Assembly (NCBI GenBank): GCA_008638375.1
Contig: CM018041.1
Coordinates: forward strand, 15,780,716-15,844,715
Source: Nyssa sinensis
Taxonomy: Eukaryota > Streptophyta > Magnoliopsida > Cornales > Nyssaceae
Direction: 5' to 3'
Length of the DNA stretch: 64,000 nucleotides
Shown here: piece by piece, positions 25,201-37,047 of the stretch
How positions within the stretch are numbered: position 1 is the stretch's first letter
Layout: each line of letters starts with the position of its first letter
The notes under the pieces: generated by a model
What the model saw: only the letters and a program-made list of their open reading frames with translations
Database searches by the model: none
What the model was told of the DNA's origin: nothing
Position numbers and translations under genes: made by a program

Positions 25201-27098
25201 TGGTAGGGGCAGTCATATTTCAATCATAGAATGCATTCATAGGAGGTAAATTTTGGATGTTACATTGGTGGCGAAGTGTGTGAACTCTAGGACAAGAAGT
25301 ATAATTCCGGGAATTGGCTTGCTAAGATAGCTATTGAAAAAGCCTATGACCATGTAAATGAGTGTTTCTTGCTTTATATGTTGAAGAGGTTGGGTTTTGG
25401 TTAAAAGTGGAGGAAGTGGATTGAATGTTGCATCTCTACAATTAAGCTCTCGGTGTTGGTAAATGGTTTGGCTGAGGGTTTTTTTCCACAGTACAAGGGG
25501 TCTTTGTCAAGGGGCTTCCTCAATCTCCTCTCTTGTTTATTGTGATGATGGAATTGATGAGCAAACCGACTGATCAAGTAGTAGTTGGGGGTATGCTGGC
25601 AAGTTTTGAGGTTGGGCTATCAACATCTCATAGTTGTTGTTTGCGAATGACACTTTAATCTTCTGTGGGGCAGACGAGAAGCAGCTAAGGTACAAGAAGT
25701 GTCTTACTATGCTTCAAAGTAGTGTGAGGTCTTCAGGTAAATCTAGAGAAGAGTGAGTTGATTCTAGTGGGAAAGGTTTGTGACATTGAGAGTTTGGCTA
25801 TCAATATGCTGTCTGATGATCTCCTTTCCCGCATTGTACTTGGGTCGGTCTCCCCTTGGGGTCATCCTATAAAGCTAAAGCAGTGTGGGATTTCATTGTG
25901 GAGAGATTTTATCAGAGCCTAGCATGTTGGAATCCCCAACATTGAAAGGGAAATTAAAGAGAAGGTGATAATTTAGAGAAAAAAGGTGTCGTTGAAGGTG
26001 ACATTGTTTATGAAGACCATGGTGCTAGAGAGGACCCTTTTTGTAGATAATTTGAAGCGAAGAGGATATTGGTTCTAGCTATCAATATGGGTTGCTCGAT
26101 AGGCTCCTTTCCCACATTGTACTTGGGTCTCCCCTTGGGGTCGTTCTATAAAGCTAAAGCAGTCTGGGATGTCATTGTGAAGAGATTTCAGCAGAGGCTA
26201 ACGGATTTGGAAAAGTTAGTATCAAAAGGAAATTTGAAGACAAGAGGATAATTTGGAGGATAAAGGCAGCATTGAATGTGACATTTTTTTTTGTGTGGAC
26301 CATGGTGCTAGAGGCAACCCTTACTGTAGATAATTTGAAGAGTATTGGTTGGTAAATCATTGTTGCATGCGTATGTCAGAAGAGGAGTCAGTCAACCACT
26401 TGTTTTTGCATTGTACAATGGCTCAGACCCTTTGGAGTTTGTTGTTTTTGCTTTGTAGTGTAGATCATGCTGGGGACAATTATTGATTTGTTCAAGTGCT
26501 GGAGGGCTGGTTAGAGATGCAAAAGGGATCGACAGGTGTTGTACACACCCCTCTTTTCCTTTTATGGTGTGTGTGGAGAGAATGGAACAGGACCTTTGAA
26601 GGGAAAGAGAGGTCTATGATTGAGCTGAAAGAGATTTTGTTACATATTTTAAACTTTTGGATTGTACAAAGTTAAATCAATAAGATTATTTGGTAGACTT
26701 GATGAGTGATATGCATATGGTGTATTGATTGAAGTCTATGTATTTTCCTTGTGTCCATGGGCATGTCTCCCTTTTGTTTGCTTATAGTGAAACTAAAAAA
26801 ATTTCTTGTAAGCTAATTTAAAAAACCTTGGTTCGATTTTATTTTTATTTTTTTTTCAAGATTTCACCATTCTGTGGCACTAGTACTTATATTGGCATTC
26901 TTTTATTCTTGCAAAACCCTTGTCAAGTATTTCCTCTTCAGAGATAAAGTATTTCCTCTTCAGAGATAAAGAATTTCCATTAAGAAGGAAAAAATAATCA
27001 GCCACACCACCCATGTTTTCATTTAATACACCATAGACTCATTATGAAGGTACTTGTATATGGGAGGTTGAGGGCTCAAGTTCCCATAAGGGAAAACT

Positions 27099-27154
<56 letters not shown>

Positions 27155-30100
27155 TTATCAAAAAAAAAATATATATTGATGGTACTTGCATCCACCAATC
27201 TACTAACTTATTTAAATAGGTGTACCTAGCTAAACTTGCATCTTCTGTTCAAAGATATAATTTTTTTTTAAGATAATTAACCTTCTATCATACAAAGCAT
27301 GTGTAAATTGCAAATAGTAAGATTAATAGAATTACTTTTTAACAAACTGTAGTATAATAACTATTTATAAAGAGTTTTTTAACTTCAAACATATGGATTA
27401 GTGTAATTTAATAAGTTGGTATCTGATGTAGAAGACTATGGCTAAAAGTGACCATTTGAAGTCAGATTGAAGAGGATGCTCCTTTTCGAATTAGGGGATG
27501 GACAAAGTAAACAAACTGCTTATGAGGGAATACATGATTGGCAAATACCTTTCCTAAATTTAAAAGCAGTAATATATAAGAGGGGTAAATGGTCAATCAT
27601 GCTTTGTAGTATTGAATGTTGACTGGTCAACAAAAAGGGAACACTATTTGGTGGGGACATTGAGATATCCGAGTGCAATACAAGAAAGGATAGAATAAAT
27701 GAATTTACTTTGAAAAGTAAAAGTAAAAATAGAGCTAGCTGAAAATAAGAAGAGGGAAAGTTGTTCATGATCATGTGCAGTAGATATTAATGATTATACA
27801 AGGAAAATTGATTCACATTAAGTTTAAAGTTGTTGTCAGAGTAAAGAGAAAATGGGAGGCCAAAGGAATGCTGGTTGAGGTATCGGGAAATGACATAATC
27901 TAGGATTGCTAATGAACTGAGTTCGAGTGTAGTATCAAGGTGTTCAGGCTTGGTTTAGTTATATCTAGATTATGTTCAAGCTTTGTTCAAGCATGGCTTG
28001 AGCCTAGCAATGTTGTCAAAGGCGATCGCATTGTCGCCTAGGCGACCGGGTGAGGCGATTTTTAGTCTTATTGTCCTAACATGTTCCGGGTCAAGCTTCT
28101 TCAAAGAGGCGATCGCCTTAATCAAGGCTCTGCAAGTATTTTATAACATATTTTATTCGTATGTACCTTATATTTATAGTATTTTATGCACTTATTTAAT
28201 AATTCTATAGGAGACATCAATATAAAAGAACATAGTTGTAATTTAAAAATATATTGTATAACCTATTATATTTATAAAAGTATTATTATTAAACATTAGC
28301 ATAAAACTGACTTACTAAACATTTCTACAAGATTAGCCCTATCATGTCTTCCACAGTATTAGAACTAACAAGTTCACAAAAATTTCTTCTATATAAAACT
28401 TAATAACAAAACTTTAAATATTAATTTAGAAAAAGAACCACTATAGTTTAAAATAGTTCTATCACTTTAATATAACATATGTAACTTTTAGATTGAATTT
28501 TTTAGTATTACATGATAATTATTATAGTGATAAGATGTTATATAACTTTATATATATATATATATTTTTATTTTTGTTAGTTAGCGTTTTGCTTCACTCA
28601 TATTAACGCTTTTTTGTCACCTCGCTTTTCGGGCCATGTGAGACCTTGGTGCCATAAGGGCGTCTGTTGCCTTTAACTACACTGGAGCCTAGCCAATCTT
28701 GTTTAGATTGGGCTCGCCAAAGTTCAAAAAAGATTGAACTTAGATAGGCTCTACTCTAGTCTTAGAAATAATTGCAAATTCCTTTCAAGAGCTATAGAAA
28801 TTTGTTCATAGCCTAATTCAAAAAGAAATCATCATCCTTGTCTGTCCGAGATGGAAGACGGAATTATATATAAAAAAAAAAAAAAACTCATTCACACTTC
28901 CTTAAAACTCTGAAAAGACCACAAAATTTTAGGACTTTGAGCGTTCACCTTCCTAGCGTCTGCAGGCTAATTTTGCTTAATCATGAAAAAGAAAGGAAAA
29001 AGAAAGGGGGGGAAAAAAGATGGAGAAAAGAAATATTAAAGCCTTGCCAACAGTTACCATGAATTTGGCCTTGAAGAAATCTAATGATCTATAGTAGACA
29101 TTGGAGACAAAGAGAGCATGGCTCTAGATTTGGCATACAAAGAAAGTAGGGGATGAGAAACATCAGAATCTATATATGAAACTTTCTTTTGGGAAGTACT
29201 GATAGGAATCTGGTACACTAATTTGAGGTCCTATTAAATATATAATAGTAATTGATTTGCCTTGACGAATGTTTTCTCGTCTTCTATAATTAGTGTCATA
29301 TTTGAACCATTCCTTTACAAATGTTATTGTAACCTTAATAGACTCCCATCTGTCCAATCATCTTCTATTTATTACTTCCCCACTATACGAGGTTGGCTGG
29401 GCTGACCTAGGAGTTGCTCAAGCCTGGCTCATTACGAAAATGAGCTCATAATTAGGTTGAGTTGTTTATGAATAGCTTGGCTCATTTGCAGCCCTAAAAT
29501 GACCTATGATTAAACAAGAAATATGTCTCTTTATGGAAATGTAAAAAAGGATTTGTGTAACATACTCCAAGTAGTTGGGATATAACTTTCTTGACTTGTC
29601 TATTTTTTTTGGACATCTTCTGGTGTAGTTACCAGTGATAGAGATTTAGTGGAGAGGCAATAGATGATGAAATGAATGTTGTTCTTTAGATGATTTAGTT
29701 TGAATTTTGAGGTTAATAAGGTTACTAAGGTGTTGAGTTTTTGTGACAATATAGTCCCAAATGCTGAAGACATCGTAGCATGTTAGTAAAGGCATCTATG
29801 GCAGAAACAGGGTGGGATCCATTTCTTTTTATAATCAAACAGAAGACTTAGTAAAGACAAAACATTATAACCTTATACAATGAATGAAAACCAATGGGGA
29901 TGAAGAAGGAAGGTTTGAATGCTTGTGGCATATGAATCTAAATTAAGGAAAAAGAGAATGAAATTGTGTTCTATCCAAGGTTGTTAAAATCGGGATCCTA
30001 CAATGGATCAATGGGATGGTCCTCAGAATCAAATCAAGAATTGTAAGATTCTACAAAATGAGAAAACTAATATCAATTAATATTTTTGCATCTTAAGAAT

Positions 30101-33100
30101 CTTTCAAAATACAAAATATATAAGTTTAAAATACATGAAAAATATGAAGAAAAAAAATTATAATAAACATTTAGAGCACAAAAGCTTTTACTAATCCTAA
30201 TATTTTTTTAGTAAATTAGTATAACAAATGTTTTATTTATATAAAATTTAACTAAAACAGCACATTAAAATATTAGATTTAGATTAAAAGAAAATTTTTA
30301 TTTTAAAATAGTTGGTTTATTCGGCCATGAAAGGCTCTATAACAAAACCTATGATATAGGAATATATAATATAAGAGATCAATTGGTTCAAAACAAACTT
30401 ATTGAGCTTTTGTGTGTATATGTAAGAGAGAGGGGGGGAGGGAGACATGCTAATTAGCCTAAAGTACTTTTTTTTTTTAAATGGCAATATCAGACCATAC
30501 TAGTCGTAATAAAGAGTTAAATTAACTAGTATAACACTTGACTAGTTTAAAGCAAATTAAAAGAGTTATTCAAGAAGTAAAAACATGAAGTTTCAATATA
30601 ATTATCTCACTTAGGATTTTTAAGTAACTCTTGGTACTTGTTTTATAATATTATTATGGTCTTAGGGTTGTAACTTATCAAAGACATGCGAAATAACATT
30701 ATAGGGCTATATTGTAGGATCATTAAAATAGGTAGAATCGAGAGTCAACTCAGGAATCCTAGTAGTTTTATAGGGGTTTCATAAGATCCTACTCTTTAAA
30801 GATTTTTTATGGGGATCCGGATCGATTTTATATTTTTGGATCGTAAAATCATAGGATCGTAAGACCCGGATTGGGATTTTAACAGCCATGGTTCTATCCT
30901 CCACATCTCCACCTAAGTGGCATTGACACGGACATGATATGACATAGACACACCAATCTGGAAAATCCTTAAAGAAGTAAGACATGGACTTGAACACAAT
31001 TGGATTTGTTAATATAATATTTTATTTATATGCATTTATATTTTGTTAGACAAATATAAAACTTTGACTAACTTTCTAAATTTTTATACGTTGAATTGCA
31101 TAATGTGGAAGACAAAACTTGACGGGCTTTGGATTTGTTTGTAGTTGTAGAGGTCCTAAGCATCTAAGAAGCACAGGTACAGACACTTGGACATGTCATT
31201 TCTCAAAAAAGTAGGACACGGATACATCAGGGACACGTTGAATATATATATATATATATATATTTTATATGATTATATAATAAAAATATAATATTATTTC
31301 AATTAAAATTGGCATAAAAATACATAAATCACAAAAAGATTATTAAGATATTAAAATAACAAAAGTCATTAAATATAAATTTAAGAACTTCTTCATTTAT
31401 TCATCAAAATCTATCATTAAGTTTCAAAATAAATTTATTAACTATCATATAAAATATATATATGTTTACATATATATATATATGTATATATATATATCTA
31501 TGTGTGTATATATAACCCAAAAAAATAGAGGAGAAGAGGAGAAAATGAGGAGGGGGGGGGGGGGGAGAAAGGAAAATGCATACTAACATGTTCTAACTTG
31601 TTTGGAATTTAGAAAAAATATAATATTTTTACATTCTTTTTTTGTGTATCCAACATAAACACGCGAGCCAAAATATAATATATGTGCTTCATAGTTAAGC
31701 ATGATTGAGAAAGTGATTGCTCGAGGTTTTTTGATGGGCTTTGGGATTGGTATCTTAGGGAATTCTCGTGTCAATGTCTCATATTTTGTTTGTAGATAAC
31801 ACTATTACTTTTTGTGGAGTAGAGGAGATTCTACTTTATTATCTTAGCTGTATACTCATTTGTTTTGAGGTGTTGTCTAGTTTACTATTAACTTGGCCAA
31901 ATTGAAAATTATTCCGGTAGGGAATGTGGACTTGTTGGCGAGCAATTTTGGTTGTGTAGTGCGGTCTTTGCCTATTTCGTGTTGGGCTTACATCTGGGGT
32001 TTGTATTTAAGGTAACAGTAGTTTGAAATCCTATTGTGGAAAAAATGAAGAAATGTTTGGCGGGTTGGAAGAGGCAGTATATGTCTAGGGGAGGGAAGCT
32101 AACTCTCGTTAAAAGCACCATCTCTAGTTCGCATACATATTTCATGTCCTTTTATTCTATTCCAACTTCAGTTGCTAAGGGGATGGAGATGCTTCAGAGG
32201 AATTTTCAGTAGTGGCATGGAGGAGGATTATGGTTGCATTTCCCAGTTTCCCATCAATTAAAAAAAGCAGAGGGAAAGGGACAACGATGGATAAGGTTTA
32301 AATCAATGAAAGTATAATTGGAACCCAAATAGAAGTTGTGCACCTATACCTTTGTAGATAAATATTTATACCTTTCGAATATGGGGATTCGAGCCAAGTA
32401 AGTTTTGAACATTGATTATGACACAATTTTGGCAGGAATGTGGGGCAATAATGATGTTCACCAGTGCCAAAGGTATAATTTGAGTTTGGTTCTAGCATTG
32501 AATCCCAGTAGTTATCCCAACCCCCAAGTCTTCCTTTTTGAGTCGTGATATAATGCCCTTCTATGAGATTTTTTATTGCATGGCCTATTTGCAGGAAATA
32601 ATTGAAGTGGTTGTTCTCTGATACTTGCCTTTCTTGCTTTTTTGAGAGCTTCTGATGTAGGATAACAATAGGAAATGCAACATAATGTAGCCTGCAAATG
32701 TTTTATGCAAGATTGAGGTTATTGAAAGTTTGTAAGTTTGTAAGTTTAGGGTTTAAAGGATTACAGAGAAGTTGTAGGGTTGGTACTTAGTGGATTGAAA
32801 GGGATTGAAATTGACTTAGTTTAGAAAGTGATTGGTTGCTAGAATTGCAAATAGGTTCAAATGAACTGGATCAAGAAAAGTTTCAGCACAACTGAGATGT
32901 ATGATTATTCAGATTTGGTTTGGGTTCATTCAAGCTTAAGCTATCTTTGTTTAGGCTTGGATTGGCACTTGCTCGGCTGGCTTGAAAGCCAAGCTTAGCT
33001 CAACATAAAAACCATGTACTCAACTTCTTTTTCAGATGCTCGTTTTAAGGTTCAAAAGTTGAAAAGTCAGAAAGTTTAAAGACAAAAAGAACTTGAAGTG

Positions 33101-35809
33101 ACTTTTCGTAAGGAAATGTCAAATTTTATTCTATTTTTTACCTTATTTATATTCTTATTTTTATATAAAACATATGATTTATATTTCAAAAATAATACAT
33201 TAATTATCAAAAAATAGAGTAAAACATATGGTTCACTCCACACAACTATACTGAAGTTGAGAAAATGAAAGTTTAATAAAATTACATGTAACCGATGAAT
33301 ATAAACTAGAGAAAGTAACCTAGACCAGCCTAACCGAGCCAAGTTTTGTTATTAACCAAGTCTACAAGTTAGACTTGAGCTTGGCTCATATATTATTAAT
33401 ACATACAAACATGAACAAGATTCAGAATAGCAGTGTCACAAGCTGGTTGTGACCAGCTTGGGTCATTTTTAGCCCTAGTTGCAAATAATTAGTTACCAAA
33501 ATTCTGGAGAGCAACTAATTATGGGCTTTGGAGTCTCAAATTTGAAGGTAAGAGAAGAGGAAAAGGTAGGGTTATGAAACTAGGATTTGGGGATGGAAGA
33601 CAAAAAGAAATAAGAGGCTGGTTGTAATATGAATAGCAAACTATGATTGTGAAGAATGGAGAGAATAAGAAAAATAAAAGCAAAAAGAATATTCTAGGAA
33701 ACTCATCTAGAATCCCTTAGGTTTCCTCTAAGGTTTAGGTTGCATCATGCATATCAATCTAAAACTAAGTTCCCTTGAATTGAAAAAAGACACATACGCA
33801 TGGGCTGCTGGAATTCTATATCTATACTTAAGACTAGGACTTTATTTATTTATTGATAATATAACATTCAGCCTTGTCTTATTTGAGGCTTGAACCTTGC
33901 ACATTTCTTTACGGGCTGGCAAGAGATACCATTTAAAGCTAGCAGGGTAGGGCTTTAAGTTTGACCACCAAGACTATTCTTAGACTTAGTAGAAGATCAC
34001 ATATGAAGATCCAATAACTTAACTTGACCCAAGATAAGACCCATATATCACTTCTATTGCCCATGTGCAACAACTTTTATTTTACTAAAAGATCAACTCC
34101 TAAAACAGAAGAGAGCAGGAATAAAACTAACCTAACTCCATGAGAAATCCCCAATTTGCCCCTCTTCTTGTTCACATGCTCTACCTGAGCTTCATTTCAT
34201 ATTGGAAATTAGAGCATAAATAAGTATTCTTCACTGTTAGTAATTAAGATTTCCTCAAAACTTCAAATTTGATTTTTTCTTTTATTATTGGTTGTTAAGT
34301 GACAATCTAGGTATACCTACAATGGCAGATTATTTATTTATTTATATATTTTGGAAATTATATTATATCTCTTCTCACCACATATTACATCCTCCTCTTT
34401 TACTTACTATAATTTTTTGTTCTTATTAATTAAGGGGGTTCGTCGACCCTATGTAATTGGGCAAATAGTTATCTTGAAATTTGTGTATCCAAATCTATAC
34501 CAATTGTTTCTAAATTATATATTAAAATTTTTCATTTTTTTTGGCTGAGATAATTTGAGTAATTTAAAGCAATAAACTTTGAGAATAAGAGACATATTTA
34601 AAAGAATATATTATTATAACCGATATAAATATTCTACGACAAAAATTAGGTTATAAAATTTCTTTTTAATTCTAGACATCAATGCAGTGATTTCTAAAAT
34701 TTAACCCATCCATGTATATTGGGCCCTAGAGGAAAATTTCCTGGATCTGCCACTGTATACCTAGTCATGGTTTTAGTTCTTGTCTACATAATGGAACTGG
34801 TTGATTGCTTATACCTTTGCATTGACAGTATGATTTGTTGTTGGCTAATGTGTTGTTTCTTTTGCCATTGTAATGAATCGAGGAAGATGTTATAAAACCA
34901 GACAAACATGAACACTCAGATTGAAAAGCAAATGATTTGCAGCTTTTTAAATAATATAATACCATTTTAAGTGAAGAAATTTTGTTAACTATGTTCTATT
35001 AATATCAATGCCATTTTATTTTAAACAAAAATTAATGATATAGCTTTCTACCAAATTCTTTGCAAAGGTGGGAATTGTTTCTGAACTTGTTTGTCAAACT
35101 ATGTATGTTGCTTGGACTCTTTTGATGCTAATTTGCGCACACACGTCAGGTTATTTGTTCGACATTCTGGTGCTATGAACTGTTTCTCACAGATCCTTCA
35201 AACTCAGTTCCAATTTTTGGAGCCTTGAATAAACTTGATAATTGACACTATATTGGCCAATTCCTACAGGAGATGCATTCCTTTAACAAGGCTACTCTTC
35301 GGCAAAGTGAGCATCCAATTGACTCTCAAAATATTCCATTTGTTTGCAAGAGGGAAAGGTCGGAGGATGATCCTTTACCATGTGTAGCTGATCCAGAACC
35401 CTTCTCTTTTGTCCAAAATAAAAGATCGAAGCATGATGATCCAAACTCTAGCCATGCAAATGCTTCGGATGATTCAACTACTACAACTCGGGATCTTCAT
35501 ATATCTACAACAAAAAAATTTTCTTCCACACTTTTGGAATTTCCTGTATTAGAATCCGTTGAACCCAAAGAAAGTCATCCAGTTGACCCGCCTACATTTG
35601 ACTCTGCCAATCTTGAGAAATCTGTGCCTCCTGGATATTTGAAATTCATCAGCAATTTGGAAAATGGAATCCTTAATGTTTCTATGGAGAGGGAGACATT
35701 GAAAATTGAAGTGATGAGGGCCCAAGCCATGATTAACATTCTTCAATCACGTATTGATCTTCTGACCAAGGAAAACGAGGACTTGAAAAGGGCTGCTCGA
35801 GATGTGTAG
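22292..35809 (+). CDS. NAC050/052-like: NAC transcription factor, ANAC050/ANAC052 type (4 exons, 402 aa)
   Basis: Exons by GT-AG borders with matching phase: 22292-22499, 22849-23126, 23248-23430, 35270-35809. The product has a proline/alanine N-terminus, a NAC DNA-binding domain at about residues 20-190 ([58 protein letters not shown]), then [16 protein letters not shown], which is like ANAC050/052. The acidic linker is split by an 11.8-kb intron after residue 223. The last exon starts EMHSFNKA, carries a [16 protein letters not shown] basic part, and ends in a coiled coil at about 346-398 ([19 protein letters not shown]). No membrane segment. Family members are nuclear repressors reported to act with the H3K4 demethylase JMJ14. 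The start is the first ATG in frame. Length is slightly shorter than the Arabidopsis proteins. The joining of the distant last exon is inferred from phase and family match. Confidence 0.88.
25200..26830 (+). mobile_element. LINE (non-LTR retrotransposon) fragment with internal duplication
   Basis: Reverse-transcriptase parts are readable in changing frames: EKAYDHVN near 25337-25360, then [19 protein letters not shown] near 25411-25465, [15 protein letters not shown] near 25735-25775, and [19 protein letters not shown] near 26115-26175. The zf-RVT C-terminal part ([20 protein letters not shown], then WCVWRERNRTFEG) lies near 26380-26620. Numerous stops and frame shifts make it dead. The YLGLPLG part occurs twice (see findings). 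Same strand as the host gene. Confidence 0.85.
27100..27154. repeat. GT/GA compound microsatellite
   Basis: About 15 GT units are followed directly by about 12 GA units. Confidence 0.95.
28008..28684. mobile_element. Non-autonomous hAT-like element, 677 bp
   Basis: Ends are CAATGTTGTCAAAGGCGA and, on the other strand, CAGTGTAGTTAAAGGCAA. A perfect 8-bp duplication GAGCCTAG flanks it (28000-28007, 28685-28692). The subterminal parts are rich in GGCGA/CGCCTAGGCG words; the interior is AT-rich without coding frames. Confidence 0.88.
29976..30890. mobile_element. Non-autonomous hAT-like element, 915 bp
   Basis: Ends are CAAGGTTGTTAAAATCGG and, on the other strand, CATGGCTGTTAAAATCCC. A perfect 8-bp duplication GTTCTATC flanks it (29968-29975, 30891-30898). 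GGATCC/GATCG-rich subterminal repeats stand at both ends. No transposase is coded. Confidence 0.88.
31164..31694. mobile_element. Non-autonomous hAT-like element, 531 bp
   Basis: Ends are CTAAGAAGCAC and, on the other strand, CTATGAAGCAC. An 8-bp duplication with one difference, CTAAGCAT / TTAAGCAT, flanks it (31156-31163, 31695-31702). The interior has TA-rich simple repeats and a run of about 17 G near 31550-31564. A diverged relative lies at about 51586-52085. Confidence 0.7.
31703..32240 (+). mobile_element. LINE reverse-transcriptase fragment
   Basis: Readable in changing frames: SRVNVSYFV then [12 protein letters not shown] near 31770-31815 (remains of the F/YADD region), [15 protein letters not shown] near 31888-31935, [14 protein letters not shown] / [21 protein letters not shown] text near 32045-32100 and [19 protein letters not shown] near 32125-32180. 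No C-terminal zf-RVT part follows. It lies directly beside the hAT-like element at 31164-31694. Confidence 0.75.
32852..33477. mobile_element. Non-autonomous hAT-like element, 626 bp
   Basis: Ends are TAGGTTCAAATGAACTGG and, on the other strand, TAGGGCTAAAAATGACCC. An 8-bp duplication with one difference, ATTGCAAA / GTTGCAAA, flanks it (32844-32851, 33478-33485). The subterminal parts carry AAGCTTGGCTC-type repeats. Confidence 0.7.
34320..34755. mobile_element. Non-autonomous hAT-like element, 436 bp
   Basis: Ends are CAATGGCAGATTAT and, on the other strand, CAGTGGCAGATCCAGG, typical hAT termini. A perfect 8-bp duplication TATACCTA flanks it (34312-34319, 34756-34763). Confidence 0.85.
35270..35809 (+). 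CDS. NAC050/052-like: Last exon of the ANAC050/052-like gene
   Basis: Preceded by TTCCTACAG at 35261-35269, the exon opens in phase 0 with EMHS, directly continuing DLDQ at the end of exon 3, as in Arabidopsis ANAC050 (from memory). It codes 179 residues: a hydrophilic linker with two basic patches, LLEFPVLES, and the coiled-coil tail. Stop TAG at 35807-35809. It could be mistaken for a separate small gene because it lies 11.8 kb from exon 3. Confidence 0.85.
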   Translation, partial: EMHSFNKATLRQSEHPIDSQNIPFVCKRERSEDDPLPCVADPEPFSFVQNKRSKHDDPNSSHANASDDSTTTTRDLHISTTKKFSSTLLEFPVLESVEPKESHPVDPPTFDSANLEKSVPPGYLKFISNLENGILNVSMERETLKIEVMRAQAMINILQSRIDLLTKENEDLKRAARDV

Positions 35810-35855
35810 TAGCTATTTGTAGTACTACTCAAATGTAATTTATGTTGTAGTTGTT

Positions 35856-35987
35856 GGCCCAAGCCATGATCAACATTATGCAATGGCATATTGATCTTTC
35901 AGAACAGGAAAAAAGAGGGCTTGAAAAGGGCTGTTCGAGATGTCTAGTTATTTGTGGCACTTTCTGTAATCTATTTTGTTAGTTGTT
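35856..35987 (+). repeat. Tandem duplicate of the NAC coiled-coil tail and 3' UTR start
   Basis: This stretch repeats 35719-35855 at an offset of 137 bp: GGCCCAAGCCATGAT, CTTGAAAAGGGCTG and TCGAGATGT recur in order. The copy lies after the stop codon, has small indels that break its frame and so is not translated with the gene. Confidence 0.85.
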
Positions 35988-36063
35988 TTTTTGTAATCTG
36001 AATTCTGAACTCTCTGTACCATTAGCAATTGACGATGCCTTGTCGGTCAAATCAGTCTACCTG

Positions 36064-36069
36064 AATAAA
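36064..36069 (+). terminator. Polyadenylation signal of the first NAC gene
   Basis: AATAAA stands 255 bp after the stop codon, downstream of TTGT-rich sequence, a usual place for a plant near-upstream element. Confidence 0.5.
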
Positions 36070-36089
36070 ATGCTTGCTTTCCAGATCAT

Positions 36090-37016
36090 GGATCTTTCTT
36101 GTTGAGAAGTAGATTAGTTTTGCTCTTGACAATGGGAAATATTTGATTTCATAATAGTGTGGATAATTAATTTTTTTTTTTTATAAAAAAATGGAGGAGT
36201 CTACTCACGTTAATAACTAACTGCTTGGAATTGATACTTGCACTCACGTCAATAAAATGGGACTTATAAGAATTTTTTTCCAAATTAAGGTAATTTGGGA
36301 AGTTATTCACCACTTTAAGATTGTTCCAAACTTATTTACCAAAATAAGGTCTTTTAAGAAAGCATGTTTTGACAAGACGTTTTCTATATTGATATGGTCT
36401 GTCACTTGTCTCTTAGTTTTCACTCATCTCACAACAGACCTCATCTCTCTCTTATCTCTCAACCTCTCTTCACCGGCCATCACTATTGATCATTACCGAC
36501 CTTCGTCAACCATTCCGACTTGATCCCATCACTGTTAACATCACCGATCATTCCTCTCTCTCATCACTTGTCTCTCTCAGGTGCAGTGATCTCATCAAAT
36601 CTGAGGTAAAAAAAATGTTTTGTTTTTCTATCTCTAAGTTAGAAATTAGGGATTTTAAGGATTGAGTTGTATTGAAAAATTAGGGCTTTGCTGTCTTAGA
36701 TCTTTTCTAAGTTCTGAACTTGTGATCTAATACATGTTTAATGAAATCTTTACATGGGTTACTTATGATCTATATGCATCATTGGAGAGTTTTGTGTAAA
36801 GAACTCGGTTTTTAAAGATTTCTTGGTAGGTTTTGCAGTCTTAGATCTTAGAAAAGTTCTGCACTTGAGAGATCTAATACATGTTTAATGAATAGTTTGA
36901 GATATTACTAATTTTCCATGCCAAGGTTCTTGGTGTTCTGCACTTTTATCTGCATCATTTTATAATGTAGTTTAGTTGTGTGTTTGTGTGTTTGCATGTG
37001 CATTCATGTATGTATC

Positions 37017-37047
<31 letters not shown>

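Larger units (their letters stand above)
23431..35269 (+). other. Intron 3 of the first NAC gene (11.8 kb), filled with mobile elements
   Basis: Donor CAG/GTTTGT and acceptor CTACAG/GAG fit. Parts not covered by listed elements (23431-25190, 26830-28000, 28693-29960, 32250-32850, 33490-34310, 34764-35260) show no gene. Simple repeats occur at 23447-23475 (TA) and 24955-24985 (GCT). Diverged GAGCCTAG/GCTTGGCTC-type repeat words occur near 27930-28000, 28693-28760 and 29390-29490. Confidence 0.75.

Noticed and set aside
27901..29490. Larger hAT-like element around 28008-28684, from TAGGATTGC to GCAGCCCTA
   Set aside because: The outer ends look alike but the 8-bp flanks (ACATAATC and AAATGACC) do not match.
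35273..35809. A separate 178-codon coiled-coil gene
   Set aside because: A good acceptor just before it, phase 0 and the EMHS junction as in ANAC050 make it the last exon of the NAC gene.
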